The notes under the pieces are model-generated. The model did no database searches. It was given only the letters and a program-made list of their open reading frames with translations, and was not told where the DNA came from. From Myroides sp. 1354 (lineage in GTDB: Bacteria; Bacteroidota; Bacteroidia; Flavobacteriales; Flavobacteriaceae): DNA of 64,000 nt. Positions 1-7,386 of the stretch are shown here, piece after piece. Where the stretch lies: positions 1 through 64,000 of the forward strand of contig NZ_JACAGN010000010.1 of the NCBI RefSeq assembly GCF_030324495.1, written 5' to 3'. Both the position numbers and the translations under genes were made by a program. The first letter of the stretch is position 1; each line of letters opens with the position of its first letter.

Positions 1-201
1 TGTTTGTTGTTCGTTGTTTGTTGTTCGTTGTTTGTTGTTCGTTGTTTGTTGTTCGTTGTTTGTTGTTCGTTGTTTGTTGTTCGTTGTTTGTTGTTCGTTG
101 TTTGTTGTTCGTTGTTTGTTGTTCGTTGTTTGTTGTTCGTTGTTTGTTGTTCGTTGTTTGTTGTTCGTTGTTCGTTGTTTGTTGTTCGTTGTTTGTTGTT
201 T
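1..201. repeat. 14-bp tandem repeat (paired heptamers)
   Basis: Thirteen near-perfect copies of a 14-bp unit, TGTTTGTTGTTCGT, run from the window edge; a lone 7-bp half unit sits at 169-175 and a partial copy ends near 201. Each unit is two heptamers differing by one T/C. The array is probably cut by the window edge. Open frames crossing it encode only Cys/Leu/Phe/Val periodic peptides and are not genes. The stretch from 202 to 274 holds nothing recognisable except a short GATAACCG-type repeat near 262-275. Confidence 0.97.
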
Positions 202-274
202 TTGCGAATCTTCGATTAAAGGAAGGAACCTTTTATCTTAGAAAATCTGCCGATTCCTCATAACCGATAACCGA

Positions 275-694
275 TTATTCCCTTTCAATTTGTTTAAACA
301 AGTCCATCACCGCTTGCAGTTGATTGGATTTTACTTTGGGAAGTAATTCCAAGGCAACCGCCTCTGCAGTTACTTTCGCTTCAAGGTAAATGCGTTGTCC
401 AGTCTCCGTTAGCACGACATAACTAACACGAGCGTCTCGTGCATTGCTCTCTCTACCCACTAAGCCATTTTTTTCCAACGGACTCAGTAAGCGCGTCACT
501 CCCGAAGGAGTAAGTCCAATGCGACTAGCCAGGTCAATTCTCCTCATTTTACTTTCTGCATCAGAGGCGAGTAAATGGAGTAGCATAAAATCGGTATAAC
601 TCAAGCCGTGAATACTCAAGCGATCAAATTTTCGTTGAAGGATGGATTGGGTTTTGGTCAGGTTGAATAGCAATTGTAAAGAATCGTTTATCAT
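275..694 (-). CDS. MarR-family transcriptional regulator
   Basis: A 139-residue protein with the MarR winged-helix layout: N-terminal dimer helix (about 1-30), helix-turn-helix at about 52-75 with recognition helix near 62-72 (LTPSGVTRLL), a wing at about 81-99 (RESNARDARVSYVVL), and C-terminal dimerisation helices. MarR proteins are cytoplasmic dimers that usually repress their own or a neighbouring gene and release DNA when a small phenolic or oxidant ligand binds. No divergent or co-directional target gene lies next to it in this window, so its regulon is unknown. The length is normal for the family. Confidence 0.9.
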   Translation of the reverse strand: MINDSLQLLFNLTKTQSILQRKFDRLSIHGLSYTDFMLLHLLASDAESKMRRIDLASRIGLTPSGVTRLLSPLEKNGLVGRESNARDARVSYVVLTETGQRIYLEAKVTAEAVALELLPKVKSNQLQAVMDLFKQIERE

Positions 695-704
695 TTGAAA
701 TATG

Positions 705-718
705 TTTGAGTAGTCAAA
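705..718. promoter_or_regulatory. candidate MarR operator
   Basis: A dyad TTTGA-N4-TCAAA lies 11 bp upstream of the MarR start codon, where an autorepressor would bind. The short inverted repeat is seen directly; the operator role is inferred from position. Confidence 0.4.
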
Positions 719-737
719 TACTTTGCGAAGGTATAAA

Positions 738-775
738 AAAAATCTGCTTGGTTTTTATTCCAGCAGATTTTTATC
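738..775 (-). terminator. terminator downstream of htpX
   Basis: An inverted repeat with arms built on AAATCTGC and GCAGATTT, followed on the minus strand by a T-run. It lies 40 bp past the htpX stop and separates it from the MarR gene. Confidence 0.7.
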
Positions 776-815
776 TTTTTATTGTTTTTTATTTCTTGTA
801 TAAAGCCTAATGAAG

Positions 816-1748
816 TTACATCTTTTCCAAAAATTCGATGCGTTTTTCGATCGGAGGGTGCGTACTGAAAATAGAACTAATATCCCCCAAGAATCCCTTG
901 CTTTTAGACTCATCACTGTTGTCAATAAAGAGTTCTCTTACTTCGTTATTGGTCGTGTCTAATTTGGAATTACCACTGATTTTACGCAGGGCACTAGCCA
1001 GGGCATGTGAGTCTTTGGTCATGCTAACTGCACCAGCATCGGCCATGTATTCTCGACTTCTCGATAGGGCAAATTTAAAAACCATAGAGAAAAAGTAGAT
1101 CACGAGAGTGACCACTAAAATAAGGATAATGATAGCCCCTCCATTGTCTTTTCCTCCTCGTCTTCTTCCCAAACCGTTGAATAATCCGCGGATTAATAAA
1201 TTGAGAATAACACCCAAGATTCCCACAAATACAATCGTGACAATAAGCAAACGCACATCGTTGTTTCGGATATGCATCAATTCATGTGCAATAACCCCTT
1301 CCAATTCTTTATCGTCGAGTTTGTCGATGATTCCCCGGGTTAAGGTAACTGAATGCGACTTTTGATTGATTCCCGAAGCAAAGGCATTTAAGGCCTCTGT
1401 TTCAATAATGAAAAGTTTGGGCATCGGCATACCAACCGACATACACAAGTTTTCGGTTAGGTTATACACCCGCATATTGTCCTTGCGTTCCAACGGTTTT
1501 GCATGGGTCGCCCGTTGAATCATTTGATTGTGAAAAAAGTATGAAATAACAAACCAAATCCCAACAACTACAAAAACAATTGGCGTTACTTGCAAAATGG
1601 GATCATAGGCCATTTCCCAATTCCAACTAGCTAAATAGCCCAAAATAAAGACAATCCCCAATAGAATTAATAAGGGAAAAGCGAATAAAAGTAGAATTGA
1701 TTTGGTGTTATTTCGTCTTATTTGTGTATGTAAACCAACGTATGCCAT
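816..1748 (-). CDS. htpX: HtpX-like M48 membrane zinc metalloprotease
   Basis: A 310-residue integral-membrane protease. Two N-terminal membrane segments (about 19-41 and 55-72) precede the zinc motif HELMH at 155-159; further hydrophobic segments lie near 168-186 and 205-225, and the third zinc ligand is expected in SREYMADAG near 240. HtpX-type proteases cleave misfolded inner-membrane proteins on the cytoplasmic side and work alongside FtsH, which is also in this window. Its start overlaps the lemA stop by one base (TAATG), so the two are translationally coupled. LemA-HtpX pairing is common in bacteria. Family assignment is firm; the substrate is unknown. Confidence 0.92.
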   Translation of the reverse strand: MAYVGLHTQIRRNNTKSILLLFAFPLLILLGIVFILGYLASWNWEMAYDPILQVTPIVFVVVGIWFVISYFFHNQMIQRATHAKPLERKDNMRVYNLTENLCMSVGMPMPKLFIIETEALNAFASGINQKSHSVTLTRGIIDKLDDKELEGVIAHELMHIRNNDVRLLIVTIVFVGILGVILNLLIRGLFNGLGRRRGGKDNGGAIIILILVVTLVIYFFSMVFKFALSRSREYMADAGAVSMTKDSHALASALRKISGNSKLDTTNNEVRELFIDNSDESKSKGFLGDISSIFSTHPPIEKRIEFLEKM

Positions 1749-2308
1749 TAAAATTTAATCTCTGGAGCTACGTCAAGTTGTGCTCTTTGTTCAACACCTA
1801 ACTCAAAGAAAGGTTGAGTCGTCATATTTTTCATTCCCGCTACAATGTTTGAAGGAATTGATTCAATTGCTGTATTTAATTCTTTCGTAGCTGAATTGAA
1901 GTAACGGCGAACAGCTGCTAATTTATTTTCAACATCTGAAATTTCATTTTGCAATTGCAAGAAGTTCGTATTCGCTTTCAAATCAGGATAAGCCTCTACT
2001 GCTACACGTAATCCTGCAAGAGCAGAAGACAGTTGTTGTTCCGCTTGAATCTTGGTGTTGATGTCAGCTGCTTGCATGGCCGCTGTACGGGCTTGTGTTA
2101 GTTTTTCTAACGTATTCGCCTCGTGTTCCATATAACCTTTTACAGATGAAACTAATTGAGGAATCAAGTCATGACGCTGTTTTAATTGTACGTCAATATC
2201 CGCAAAAGCGTTCTCTCTGTTGTTTTTTAAAGCCACTAATTTGTTGTTCATTGAGATGAACCATAGAACAAGTAAGACAATAACTCCAATTCCAATAAAA
2301 ATTCCCAT
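1748..2308 (-). CDS. lemA: LemA family membrane-anchored coiled-coil protein
   Basis: A 186-residue LemA protein: one N-terminal transmembrane helix (about 3-20, GIFIGIGVIVLLVLW) followed by a long helical bundle containing the family motif around NNRENAFADIDVQLKQRHDL and a conserved C-terminal YPDLKAN/FNSATKELN region. LemA proteins have the N-terminus outside and the helical domain in the cytoplasm; their molecular role is unresolved. It is the first gene of a two-gene operon with htpX. The length is typical. Confidence 0.93.
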   Translation of the reverse strand: MGIFIGIGVIVLLVLWFISMNNKLVALKNNRENAFADIDVQLKQRHDLIPQLVSSVKGYMEHEANTLEKLTQARTAAMQAADINTKIQAEQQLSSALAGLRVAVEAYPDLKANTNFLQLQNEISDVENKLAAVRRYFNSATKELNTAIESIPSNIVAGMKNMTTQPFFELGVEQRAQLDVAPEIKF

Positions 2309-2444
2309 AGTTTATAATTTTTTGTCTAATGTACGAATTTTTAGGTTTTTTTAACCGTTTTGTATGCTATATAAAGAGTTTTTGATGTATAAAATCCGAA
2401 TAAATAGATATAAAAATATTGTTGCCGAAAGAAAATAAAGTTTT

Positions 2445-2477
2445 TTGATGGGTGTTATAAAAAAATAAATATCTTTG
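2445..2477 (+). promoter_or_regulatory. arsR promoter (Bacteroidota type)
   Basis: TATCTTTG at 2470-2477 matches the -7 box TAnnTTTG, with TTG at 2445-2447 as a candidate -33 element. The spacer is 22 bp, slightly long. The operator at 2479 begins directly after the -7 box, so a bound repressor would cover the transcription start. Confidence 0.6.
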
Positions 2478-2478
2478 T

Positions 2479-2494
2479 ATCGTAATATTACGAT
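2479..2494. promoter_or_regulatory. ArsR operator, site 1
   Basis: A perfect 16-bp palindrome, ATCGTAATATTACGAT, between the arsR promoter and start codon. An identical copy lies at 2865-2880. The position and exact duplication support autoregulatory ArsR binding. Confidence 0.8.
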
Positions 2495-2513
2495 GATATA
2501 AAAAGAGAAACAA

Positions 2514-2843
2514 ATGGGAATCACCAAATCAGAACTATTTAGCGATAAGAAAAACCGCTTAGCAGTCATGTTTAAAGTATTGGGGCATCCCGCGCGTTTG
2601 GCAATCTTGCAATACATCATCAATCAAAAAGCTTGTATTTGCAGTGATTTAGTAGATGAACTCGGATTAGCACAAGCGACTATTTCTCAACATTTAAAAG
2701 AATTAAAAACCATCGGACTCTTACAGGGTACGGTAGAAGGAAAATCCGTTTGCTACTGTATTGACGAGGAGGTTTGGAATGAATTTGCAACGGAATTTGC
2801 CGCTTTCTTCGGTCAATCCACGCATATTGACAAATGCTGTTAA
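2514..2843 (+). CDS. arsR: ArsR/SmtB-family arsenic-responsive repressor
   Basis: A 109-residue winged-helix repressor. The helix-turn-helix is at about 44-65 (LVDELGLAQATISQHLKEL). A Cys-x-Cys pair at 41 and 43 (ACICSDL) sits at the start of the DNA-binding region like the ELCVCDL arsenite sensor of classical ArsR; further cysteines occur at 80 and 82, and the protein ends in CC. Arsenite binding would release the palindromes in front of this gene and the next. It heads a four-gene arsenic operon. The cysteine pattern argues for As(III)/Sb(III) sensing rather than Zn or Ni. Confidence 0.93.
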   Translation: MGITKSELFSDKKNRLAVMFKVLGHPARLAILQYIINQKACICSDLVDELGLAQATISQHLKELKTIGLLQGTVEGKSVCYCIDEEVWNEFATEFAAFFGQSTHIDKCC

Positions 2844-2864
2844 GGCATTTTTTTAGCGTAACGT

Positions 2865-2880
2865 ATCGTAATATTACGAT
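2865..2880. promoter_or_regulatory. ArsR operator, site 2
   Basis: The same 16-bp palindrome as at 2479-2494, here between arsR and the DUF6428 gene. The identity extends one or two bases each side. It suggests a second ArsR-controlled start for the downstream genes, or repression looping across arsR. Confidence 0.75.
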
Positions 2881-2900
2881 GTAATATAAAAACAAAAAAT

Positions 2901-3356
2901 ATGAAACTATCAGAAGTAAAACAAGTATTAGCCGGATTGGAAAAAGTAGATTTTCAATTGGAAGATGGGAGCTTTGTTCCCGAACATTTCCACGTAACAG
3001 AAGTGGGACAAGTAGATAAAAAGTACATCGACTGTGGGGGTGTGATTCGCACCGAGAAAAAAGTGAGTTTCCAGCTGTGGAATGCCAACGATTTTGAACA
3101 CCGATTAAAAGCAGGAAAATTATTGAATATTATTCGATTATCTGAAAATAAACTAGGTATTGAAGAGGGTGAGGTAGAGGTGGAATTCCAAGGAAAAACG
3201 ACCATTGGCAAGTATAATTTAGCTTTTAATGGGACCCATTTTATCTTGGTGAATACGATAACGGCTTGTTTGGCAGAAGATGCTTGTGGGATTAAGCCAG
3301 CAGATTTACCACAAACAGCAAGCTCTTGTTGTGATCCTAATTCGGGTTGTTGTTAA
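2901..3356 (+). CDS. DUF6428 family protein of the arsenic operon, Cys-rich tail
   Basis: A 151-residue protein without a signal peptide, which I recognise as the DUF6428 family found in flavobacterial ars operons. Residues 1-125 look like a small mixed alpha/beta domain. The last ten residues hold five cysteines (SSCCDPNSGCC), resembling thiol-rich metalloid-binding tails. It lies between an ArsR operator and the arsenate-reductase-like gene. Delivery or buffering of As(III) for ArsR or Acr3 is an inference; no biochemical function is established that I know of. Confidence 0.8.
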   Translation: MKLSEVKQVLAGLEKVDFQLEDGSFVPEHFHVTEVGQVDKKYIDCGGVIRTEKKVSFQLWNANDFEHRLKAGKLLNIIRLSENKLGIEEGEVEVEFQGKTTIGKYNLAFNGTHFILVNTITACLAEDACGIKPADLPQTASSCCDPNSGCC

Positions 3357-3357
3357 T

Positions 3358-3978
3358 ATGTATCCAGTTTTACAACAGACAATTACTTCTTTGCTGTACC
3401 AAACTACTTTGAGTGAGGAACGCAAAGAAGTACTTATTCCTCTTGTAGATTCCCTTATTGATCAATTGAACACAAAGGGAAGTGCTAACATAGTGTTCAT
3501 TTGTACGCATAATTCACGACGTAGTCATTTGGCTCAAGTATGGGCACAAGTTGCTGCTCATTATTATGGATGTGTAACAGTCGATTGCTATTCTGGCGGA
3601 ACAGAAGAAACAGCTCTGGCACCTCAAGTGGCCCTGATTTTACAAAAACAAGGCATGGATGTGAGTCTATTAGCTGTAAACGATAATCCAATCTATAGTT
3701 TAAAGTACGATAGTAGGAGTGCTCCTCTGATTGGTTTTTCGAAAAAATACAACCACGTATTTAATCCCGCGAGTGAGTTCATTGCCGTTATGACTTGTTC
3801 ACAAGCAGATGGGGATTGTCCTTTTATATCAGGAGCGAGTCATCGAGTAGCGATAGCTTATACTGATCCTAAGATATTTGATGGTCAACCTGAAGAAGAA
3901 CGCGCTTATAGAGAAGCTAGTTTGTCTATTGCTCAAGAAATGTTTTATGTGTTTTCCCAAGTAAAGAATAAAAGATGA
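3358..3978 (+). CDS. low-molecular-weight phosphatase-fold protein, likely arsenate reductase
   Basis: A 206-residue protein. The ATG at 3358, one base after the previous stop, is preferred to a longer upstream frame that would overlap DUF6428. It has an N-terminal helical segment (1-40) and the phosphatase loop C49-THNSRRS (CX5R-S type), as in LMW protein-tyrosine phosphatases and thioredoxin-coupled arsenate reductases. Later cysteines in [11 protein letters not shown] could serve as relay thiols. The expected role is reduction of arsenate to arsenite for Acr3. The stop overlaps the acr3 start by four bases (ATGA), giving tight coupling. A pure tyrosine phosphatase role is possible, but the operon favours arsenate. 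Confidence 0.85.
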   Translation: MYPVLQQTITSLLYQTTLSEERKEVLIPLVDSLIDQLNTKGSANIVFICTHNSRRSHLAQVWAQVAAHYYGCVTVDCYSGGTEETALAPQVALILQKQGMDVSLLAVNDNPIYSLKYDSRSAPLIGFSKKYNHVFNPASEFIAVMTCSQADGDCPFISGASHRVAIAYTDPKIFDGQPEEERAYREASLSIAQEMFYVFSQVKNKR

Positions 3979-5009
3979 AAACAAAAATGAAATTTTTAGA
4001 TCGCTACCTTACCCTGTGGATATTCTTAGCCATGGGTATGGGCGTAGCTTTGGGGAATTTCTTTCCTCAATTGCCAGTCACACTAAATAAATTAAGTATA
4101 GGAACGACGAATATTCCCTTGGCGATAGGATTGATTATTATGATGTATCCGCCTTTGGCCAAGGTAGATTATGCCTTATTGCCTAAAGCCTTTCAAGACA
4201 AAAAAGTATTGAGTCTTTCTTTAGTGTTAAACTGGGTTGTTGGACCTATACTTATGTTTGTCTTAGCGTTGCTCTTTTTAGGCCATCAGCCCGATTTAAT
4301 GGTGGGGGTAATTCTCATTGGATTGGCGCGTTGTATTGCGATGGTAATCGTATGGAATGATCTCGCTAAGGGAAATCGAGAATATGCTGCGCTACTCATC
4401 GCCTTGAATAGTATTTTTCAAATCCTTTTTTACAGCGTATTTGTATGGTTGTTTATCAATGTATTACCGCCGTACTTCGGATTTGCCGCCTTTGATGTTT
4501 CCATTGCGATGACAGACGTTCTTCAAAGTGTGGCGATCTACTTGGGAATTCCTTTTTTGGCTGGTTTTTTAAGTCGAAAATATGTAGTACAATACAAAGG
4601 AGAAACCTGGTATAACCATAAATTTATTCCCTTTATTTCTCCTTTTACCCTTTATGCATTGCTATTTACCATTGTGTTTATGTTTAGTCTCAAAGGAGAA
4701 CAAATCATTCAACTTCCAGGACAGGTAGTTCAAGTGGCAATTCCTTTAGTTATCTATTTTGTATTGATGTTTTTTATTAGTTTTTTCCTCAATAAATCCA
4801 TGGGAGTTCCCTATGATAAGAATGCAGCTATTGCGTTTACAGCAACTGGTAATAACTTTGAACTAGCGATTGCTGTAGCCATTGCTGTATTTGGAATTCA
4901 CTCTCCTCAAGCTTTTGTGGGCGTAATCGGTCCATTGGTTGAGGTACCTGTATTGATTTTGTTGGTTAGAGCGAGTTTGGCATTGAGATATGGAAAGAAG
5001 AAATCGTAA
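3975..5009 (+). CDS. acr3: Acr3-family arsenite efflux permease
   Basis: A 344-residue inner-membrane protein with about ten hydrophobic segments, belonging to the BART-superfamily Acr3 exporters. Family motifs are visible: [10 protein letters not shown] in the first third and [17 protein letters not shown] with the conserved Cys at 120, the residue required for arsenite transport in characterised Acr3 proteins. It expels As(III) using the proton gradient. It is the last gene of the ars operon and starts inside the stop of the reductase gene. The first residue could be M1 or M4 (MKTKMKFL); I keep the coupled ATG. Confidence 0.94.
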   Translation: MKTKMKFLDRYLTLWIFLAMGMGVALGNFFPQLPVTLNKLSIGTTNIPLAIGLIIMMYPPLAKVDYALLPKAFQDKKVLSLSLVLNWVVGPILMFVLALLFLGHQPDLMVGVILIGLARCIAMVIVWNDLAKGNREYAALLIALNSIFQILFYSVFVWLFINVLPPYFGFAAFDVSIAMTDVLQSVAIYLGIPFLAGFLSRKYVVQYKGETWYNHKFIPFISPFTLYALLFTIVFMFSLKGEQIIQLPGQVVQVAIPLVIYFVLMFFISFFLNKSMGVPYDKNAAIAFTATGNNFELAIAVAIAVFGIHSPQAFVGVIGPLVEVPVLILLVRASLALRYGKKKS

Positions 5010-5317
5010 CGTAGGGGCACATGGTCATGTGCCTAGTAAAACGAAGTAATTTTTTTAGGAGAGATAGATTCATCGAATACCAAAACCCATATAAACCCTG
5101 TGAGATAAATATAAAATAGGAGAGAGAAATAAGAGCGATCTCCTGTTAGCCGATAACCGTATAGTGCGAGCGCGGGATGCGACCCTTCGTTGCTTCAGGG
5201 TGACATACGGACTAGAATGACGAACTGATTAATTGGTTAATCTGTTAGGTTAGTGAATTTTCGGATTAAAGAAGATTTCATTATCAAATGAAAATGAATT
5301 TGAAAAAATAAGAAGAT
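5010..5317. other. gene-free spacer with dispersed short repeats
   Basis: No gene is visible. At 5011-5051 a stem built on GGCACAT/ATGTGCC follows GTAGGGG and is related to inverted copies near 23925-23970 and 32235-32257. At 5068-5108 lies one copy of the 41-bp minisatellite unit that forms arrays near 41.9 kb and 48.2-48.9 kb. GATAACCG occurs near 5150. A GC-richer palindromic stretch at about 5165-5212 (GCGACCC...GGGTGAC) looks like another interspersed repeat. Confidence 0.8.
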
Positions 5318-6050
5318 GCTTTTTCTTTAAGAAGTATTCTTCTTCTTTACTCAAGAATCACAAAAAAACGAAAACACAAAAAAGCAAAAACACACCCCCT
5401 TTTTTTTAAAAGGGAATTTTTCTTCAACTCCTACTTTCTTTTGTCTTGATACAAAAGAAACAAAAAATCAAGACGGATACCCAATACCGGTCAAAATAAG
5501 CTTCATCAGCTAAAGGAAAAGAACTCGCTTCGCTCAAACACCTTTTCCTTTTACGCTGCTTTCTGCTTTTTTGACACTCAGTATTGGGTATTAGGTCAAA
5601 AAGGAATTGTCTTGATAGAAAGTTAGTGCTTTAAAAGAAGGGAATGTTTTTTCTTTAAGAAGTATTCTTCTTCTTTACTAGAGAATCACAAAAACACAAA
5701 AACACAAAAACACGAAAACACAAAAAAGCAAAATCACCCCTCCCTTTTTTTAAAAGGGAATTTTTCTTCAACTCCTACTTTCTTTTGTCTTGATACAAAA
5801 GAAACAAAAAATCAAGACGGATACCCAATACCGGTCAAAATAAGCTTCATCAGCTAAAGGAAAAGAACTCGCTTCGCTCAAACACCTTTTCCTTTTACGC
5901 TGCTTTCTGCTTTTTTGACACTCAGTATTGGGTATTAGGTCAAAAAGGAATTGTCTTGATAGAAAGTTAGTGCTTTAAAAGAAGGGATGTTTTTTCTTTA
6001 ATAAGTATTCTTCTTCTTTACTCGAGAATCACAAAAAAGCAAAAAAGCAA
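5318..6050. repeat. 343-bp tandem direct repeat with nested inverted repeats
   Basis: Two near-identical 343-bp units (about 5318-5650 and 5650-5992) plus the first 50 bp of a third. Within each, arms TACCCAATAC (5478-5487) and GTATTGGGTA (5581-5590) enclose GTCAAAA/TTTTGAC and AAAGGAAAAG (5512-5521)/CTTTTCCTTT (5542-5551), with a small CGCTTCGC apex, so about 113 nt can fold as one long multi-arm stem. A CAAAAACAC-type low-complexity stretch varies between copies. No coding potential is evident. Confidence 0.92.
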
Positions 6051-6108
6051 AAACACAAAAAAGCAATTTTTAGTAGTATCTTGCCCTGAGAATAAATACC
6101 ATTATCCC

Positions 6109-6567
6109 GTGAGTGTAGCACCTTCCAAACAAATTACTTTTTGGCAACGTGTCTTATTGTATGAACTGTTGTTTGTGGCTCTGTCTTTTGTTCAGGCATC
6201 TCTAGCGATGTACCCATTTAAAGATCAGCCTTCCAGTAGTTTATCCTTTGATTTTTATACAGATGCTTTTTTTGCCTCGCTGATTGTCAGTGTAGGTTAT
6301 GTATTGGTGCTATTCCTTGTTTTACGGATTCAACCTTGGCTGTTGCAGCTTGTGGTCCATCTACTTGTTGTTGGTTTACTTTGGTTTTGGATTGATTTCG
6401 GTATCTTTCAAGACCGAGAAGCTGGATGGAGCACCTATACTACGCAAGAAGCGCTTTATGCTACAAGGAAACATAGTCTTTGGATTATTCTTCTTAGCTG
6501 TGCTTTTTTTGTATGGAGTAGTTGGACTATATCCAAGCGCTCCATCAAGTCATCAGCGGTCAACTAG
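6109..6567 (+). CDS. hypothetical four-helix membrane protein
   Basis: A 152-residue protein of unknown family with four hydrophobic segments (about 12-34, 52-73, 77-95, 122-140) and a short basic C-terminus (SKRSIKSSAVN), consistent with a small inner-membrane protein. The start is a GTG; no in-frame ATG is available upstream, and the open frame extends into repeat sequence. It stands alone between the 343-bp repeats and a convergent small frame. Start codon and expression are uncertain, but hydrophobicity and codon use look genuine. Confidence 0.6.
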   Translation: MSVAPSKQITFWQRVLLYELLFVALSFVQASLAMYPFKDQPSSSLSFDFYTDAFFASLIVSVGYVLVLFLVLRIQPWLLQLVVHLLVVGLLWFWIDFGIFQDREAGWSTYTTQEALYATRKHSLWIILLSCAFFVWSSWTISKRSIKSSAVN

Positions 6568-6821
6568 TCTTCTTTTATAAACTGGTGATACTGACTCGAG
6601 CTATTTCTCTTTTCTTGAGAAGACTCCCAAATCGTCCAAAAGTGGAGGCGTTGAACCTTGGGTAAAAATAAAACAGGGAACTCAATCTCTCCTTTTTGAC
6701 GTTCAGCTAGTTGAATGCCAACAAAGCATTTGTCTTGTTTTTCGCAATAGAGACACAGGGTTAACTTGGTGTTGGGGAGGTGTTGGGGGATAAAACAGTC
6801 TTGAAAAAATGGATAATTCAA
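6564..6821 (-). CDS. possible small hypothetical protein
   Basis: An 85-residue frame convergent with the membrane protein, overlapping its stop by four bases. Composition is mixed and not repeat-derived (for example GEIEFPVLFLPKVQRLHF), with three cysteines and no signal peptide. No family is recognised. It may be real or chance; the spacer upstream to about 6990 holds no other gene. Confidence 0.4.
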   Translation of the reverse strand: MNYPFFQDCFIPQHLPNTKLTLCLYCEKQDKCFVGIQLAERQKGEIEFPVLFLPKVQRLHFWTIWESSQEKRNSSSQYHQFIKED

Positions 6822-6855
6822 TGTTTTATTCGATTGATATAATAGATACTGTGGT

Positions 6856-6881
6856 TTGTTAACTAAATATGCCTAAATTTG
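6856..6881 (+). promoter_or_regulatory. candidate promoter of the NUDIX-helicase module
   Basis: TAAATTTG at 6874-6881 fits the -7 box TAnnTTTG, with TTG at 6856-6858. The 15-bp spacer is short, so this is a weak call. Confidence 0.35.
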
Positions 6882-6933
6882 AGTTATAGAATTCAAATGA
6901 ATGTTTGAAAAAAGTTCAAATATTTCTCGGGAA

Positions 6934-6964
6934 CATAATTCAAAATATAGTTTTTTGAATTATG
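6934..6964. promoter_or_regulatory. perfect 12-bp inverted repeat in the NUDIX leader
   Basis: Arms CATAATTCAAAA (6934-6945) and TTTTGAATTATG (6953-6964) with a 7-nt loop, ending 26 bp before the NUDIX ATG. It could be a repressor operator or a leader hairpin controlling translation. Its presence favours the ATG at 6991 over the upstream ATG at 6901. Confidence 0.55.
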
Positions 6965-6990
6965 CTGACAAAAAAGTTAAGTTAAATACT

Positions 6991-7386
6991 ATGAAAAAAG
7001 TAGAGGTTGTTGCAGCTATATTGATGCATAATGATGAAGTGCTTTGCGCGCAAAGAGCAGAAAGTAAGTTAGAGTATATTTCAAAAAAATTTGAATTTCC
7101 TGGAGGGAAAATTGAAGCAGGGGAGACATATAAAGAAGCTTTACAAAGAGAATTACAAGAAGAATTAAATATAAAACCGGAAATTAATGATCTTTATCTC
7201 ACTGTAGTTCATCAATACCCAGATTTTGAATTGACGATGCATAGTTTTTTATGCCCAATGCCTAATAAGGAAATTACCTTAAATGAACATATTTCTCATG
7301 TATGGTTAAAAAAAGAGAATTTTTTAGAATTAGATTGGGCTGCAGCAGATTTACCTATCGTACATAAAATGATGCAAGATGAATGA
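6991..7386 (+). CDS. MutT-like NUDIX hydrolase
   Basis: A 131-residue single-domain NUDIX protein. The Nudix box is complete: GGKIEAGETYKEALQREL followed by QEELNI, matching GX5EX7REUXEEXGU (the last G replaced by N). The N-terminus MKKVEVVAAIL is typical of (deoxy)nucleoside triphosphate pyrophosphohydrolases of the MutT type, which remove oxidised or unwanted nucleotides. The start at 6991 is chosen on family length; an upstream ATG would add 30 polar residues across a hairpin. The gene overlaps the helicase gene by eight bases, so they form one translational unit, and both are richer in A+T than neighbouring genes. Confidence 0.9.
   Translation: MKKVEVVAAILMHNDEVLCAQRAESKLEYISKKFEFPGGKIEAGETYKEALQRELQEELNIKPEINDLYLTVVHQYPDFELTMHSFLCPMPNKEITLNEHISHVWLKKENFLELDWAAADLPIVHKMMQDE

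Noticed and set aside
4..263. Three overlapping open frames of 71-81 codons
   Set aside because: They only read through the 14-bp satellite and encode periodic Cys/Leu/Phe/Val peptides.
2351..2623. 90-codon minus-strand frame
   Set aside because: It covers the arsR promoter, operator and 5' end, with AT-rich random composition.
3280..3357. Upstream extension of the arsenate-reductase-like gene
   Set aside because: It overlaps the end of the DUF6428 gene, and an ATG directly after that stop gives the family N-terminus.
6901..6990. N-terminal 30-residue extension of the NUDIX protein
   Set aside because: The NUDIX fold begins at MKKVEVV, and the extra region contains a perfect hairpin typical of a leader.
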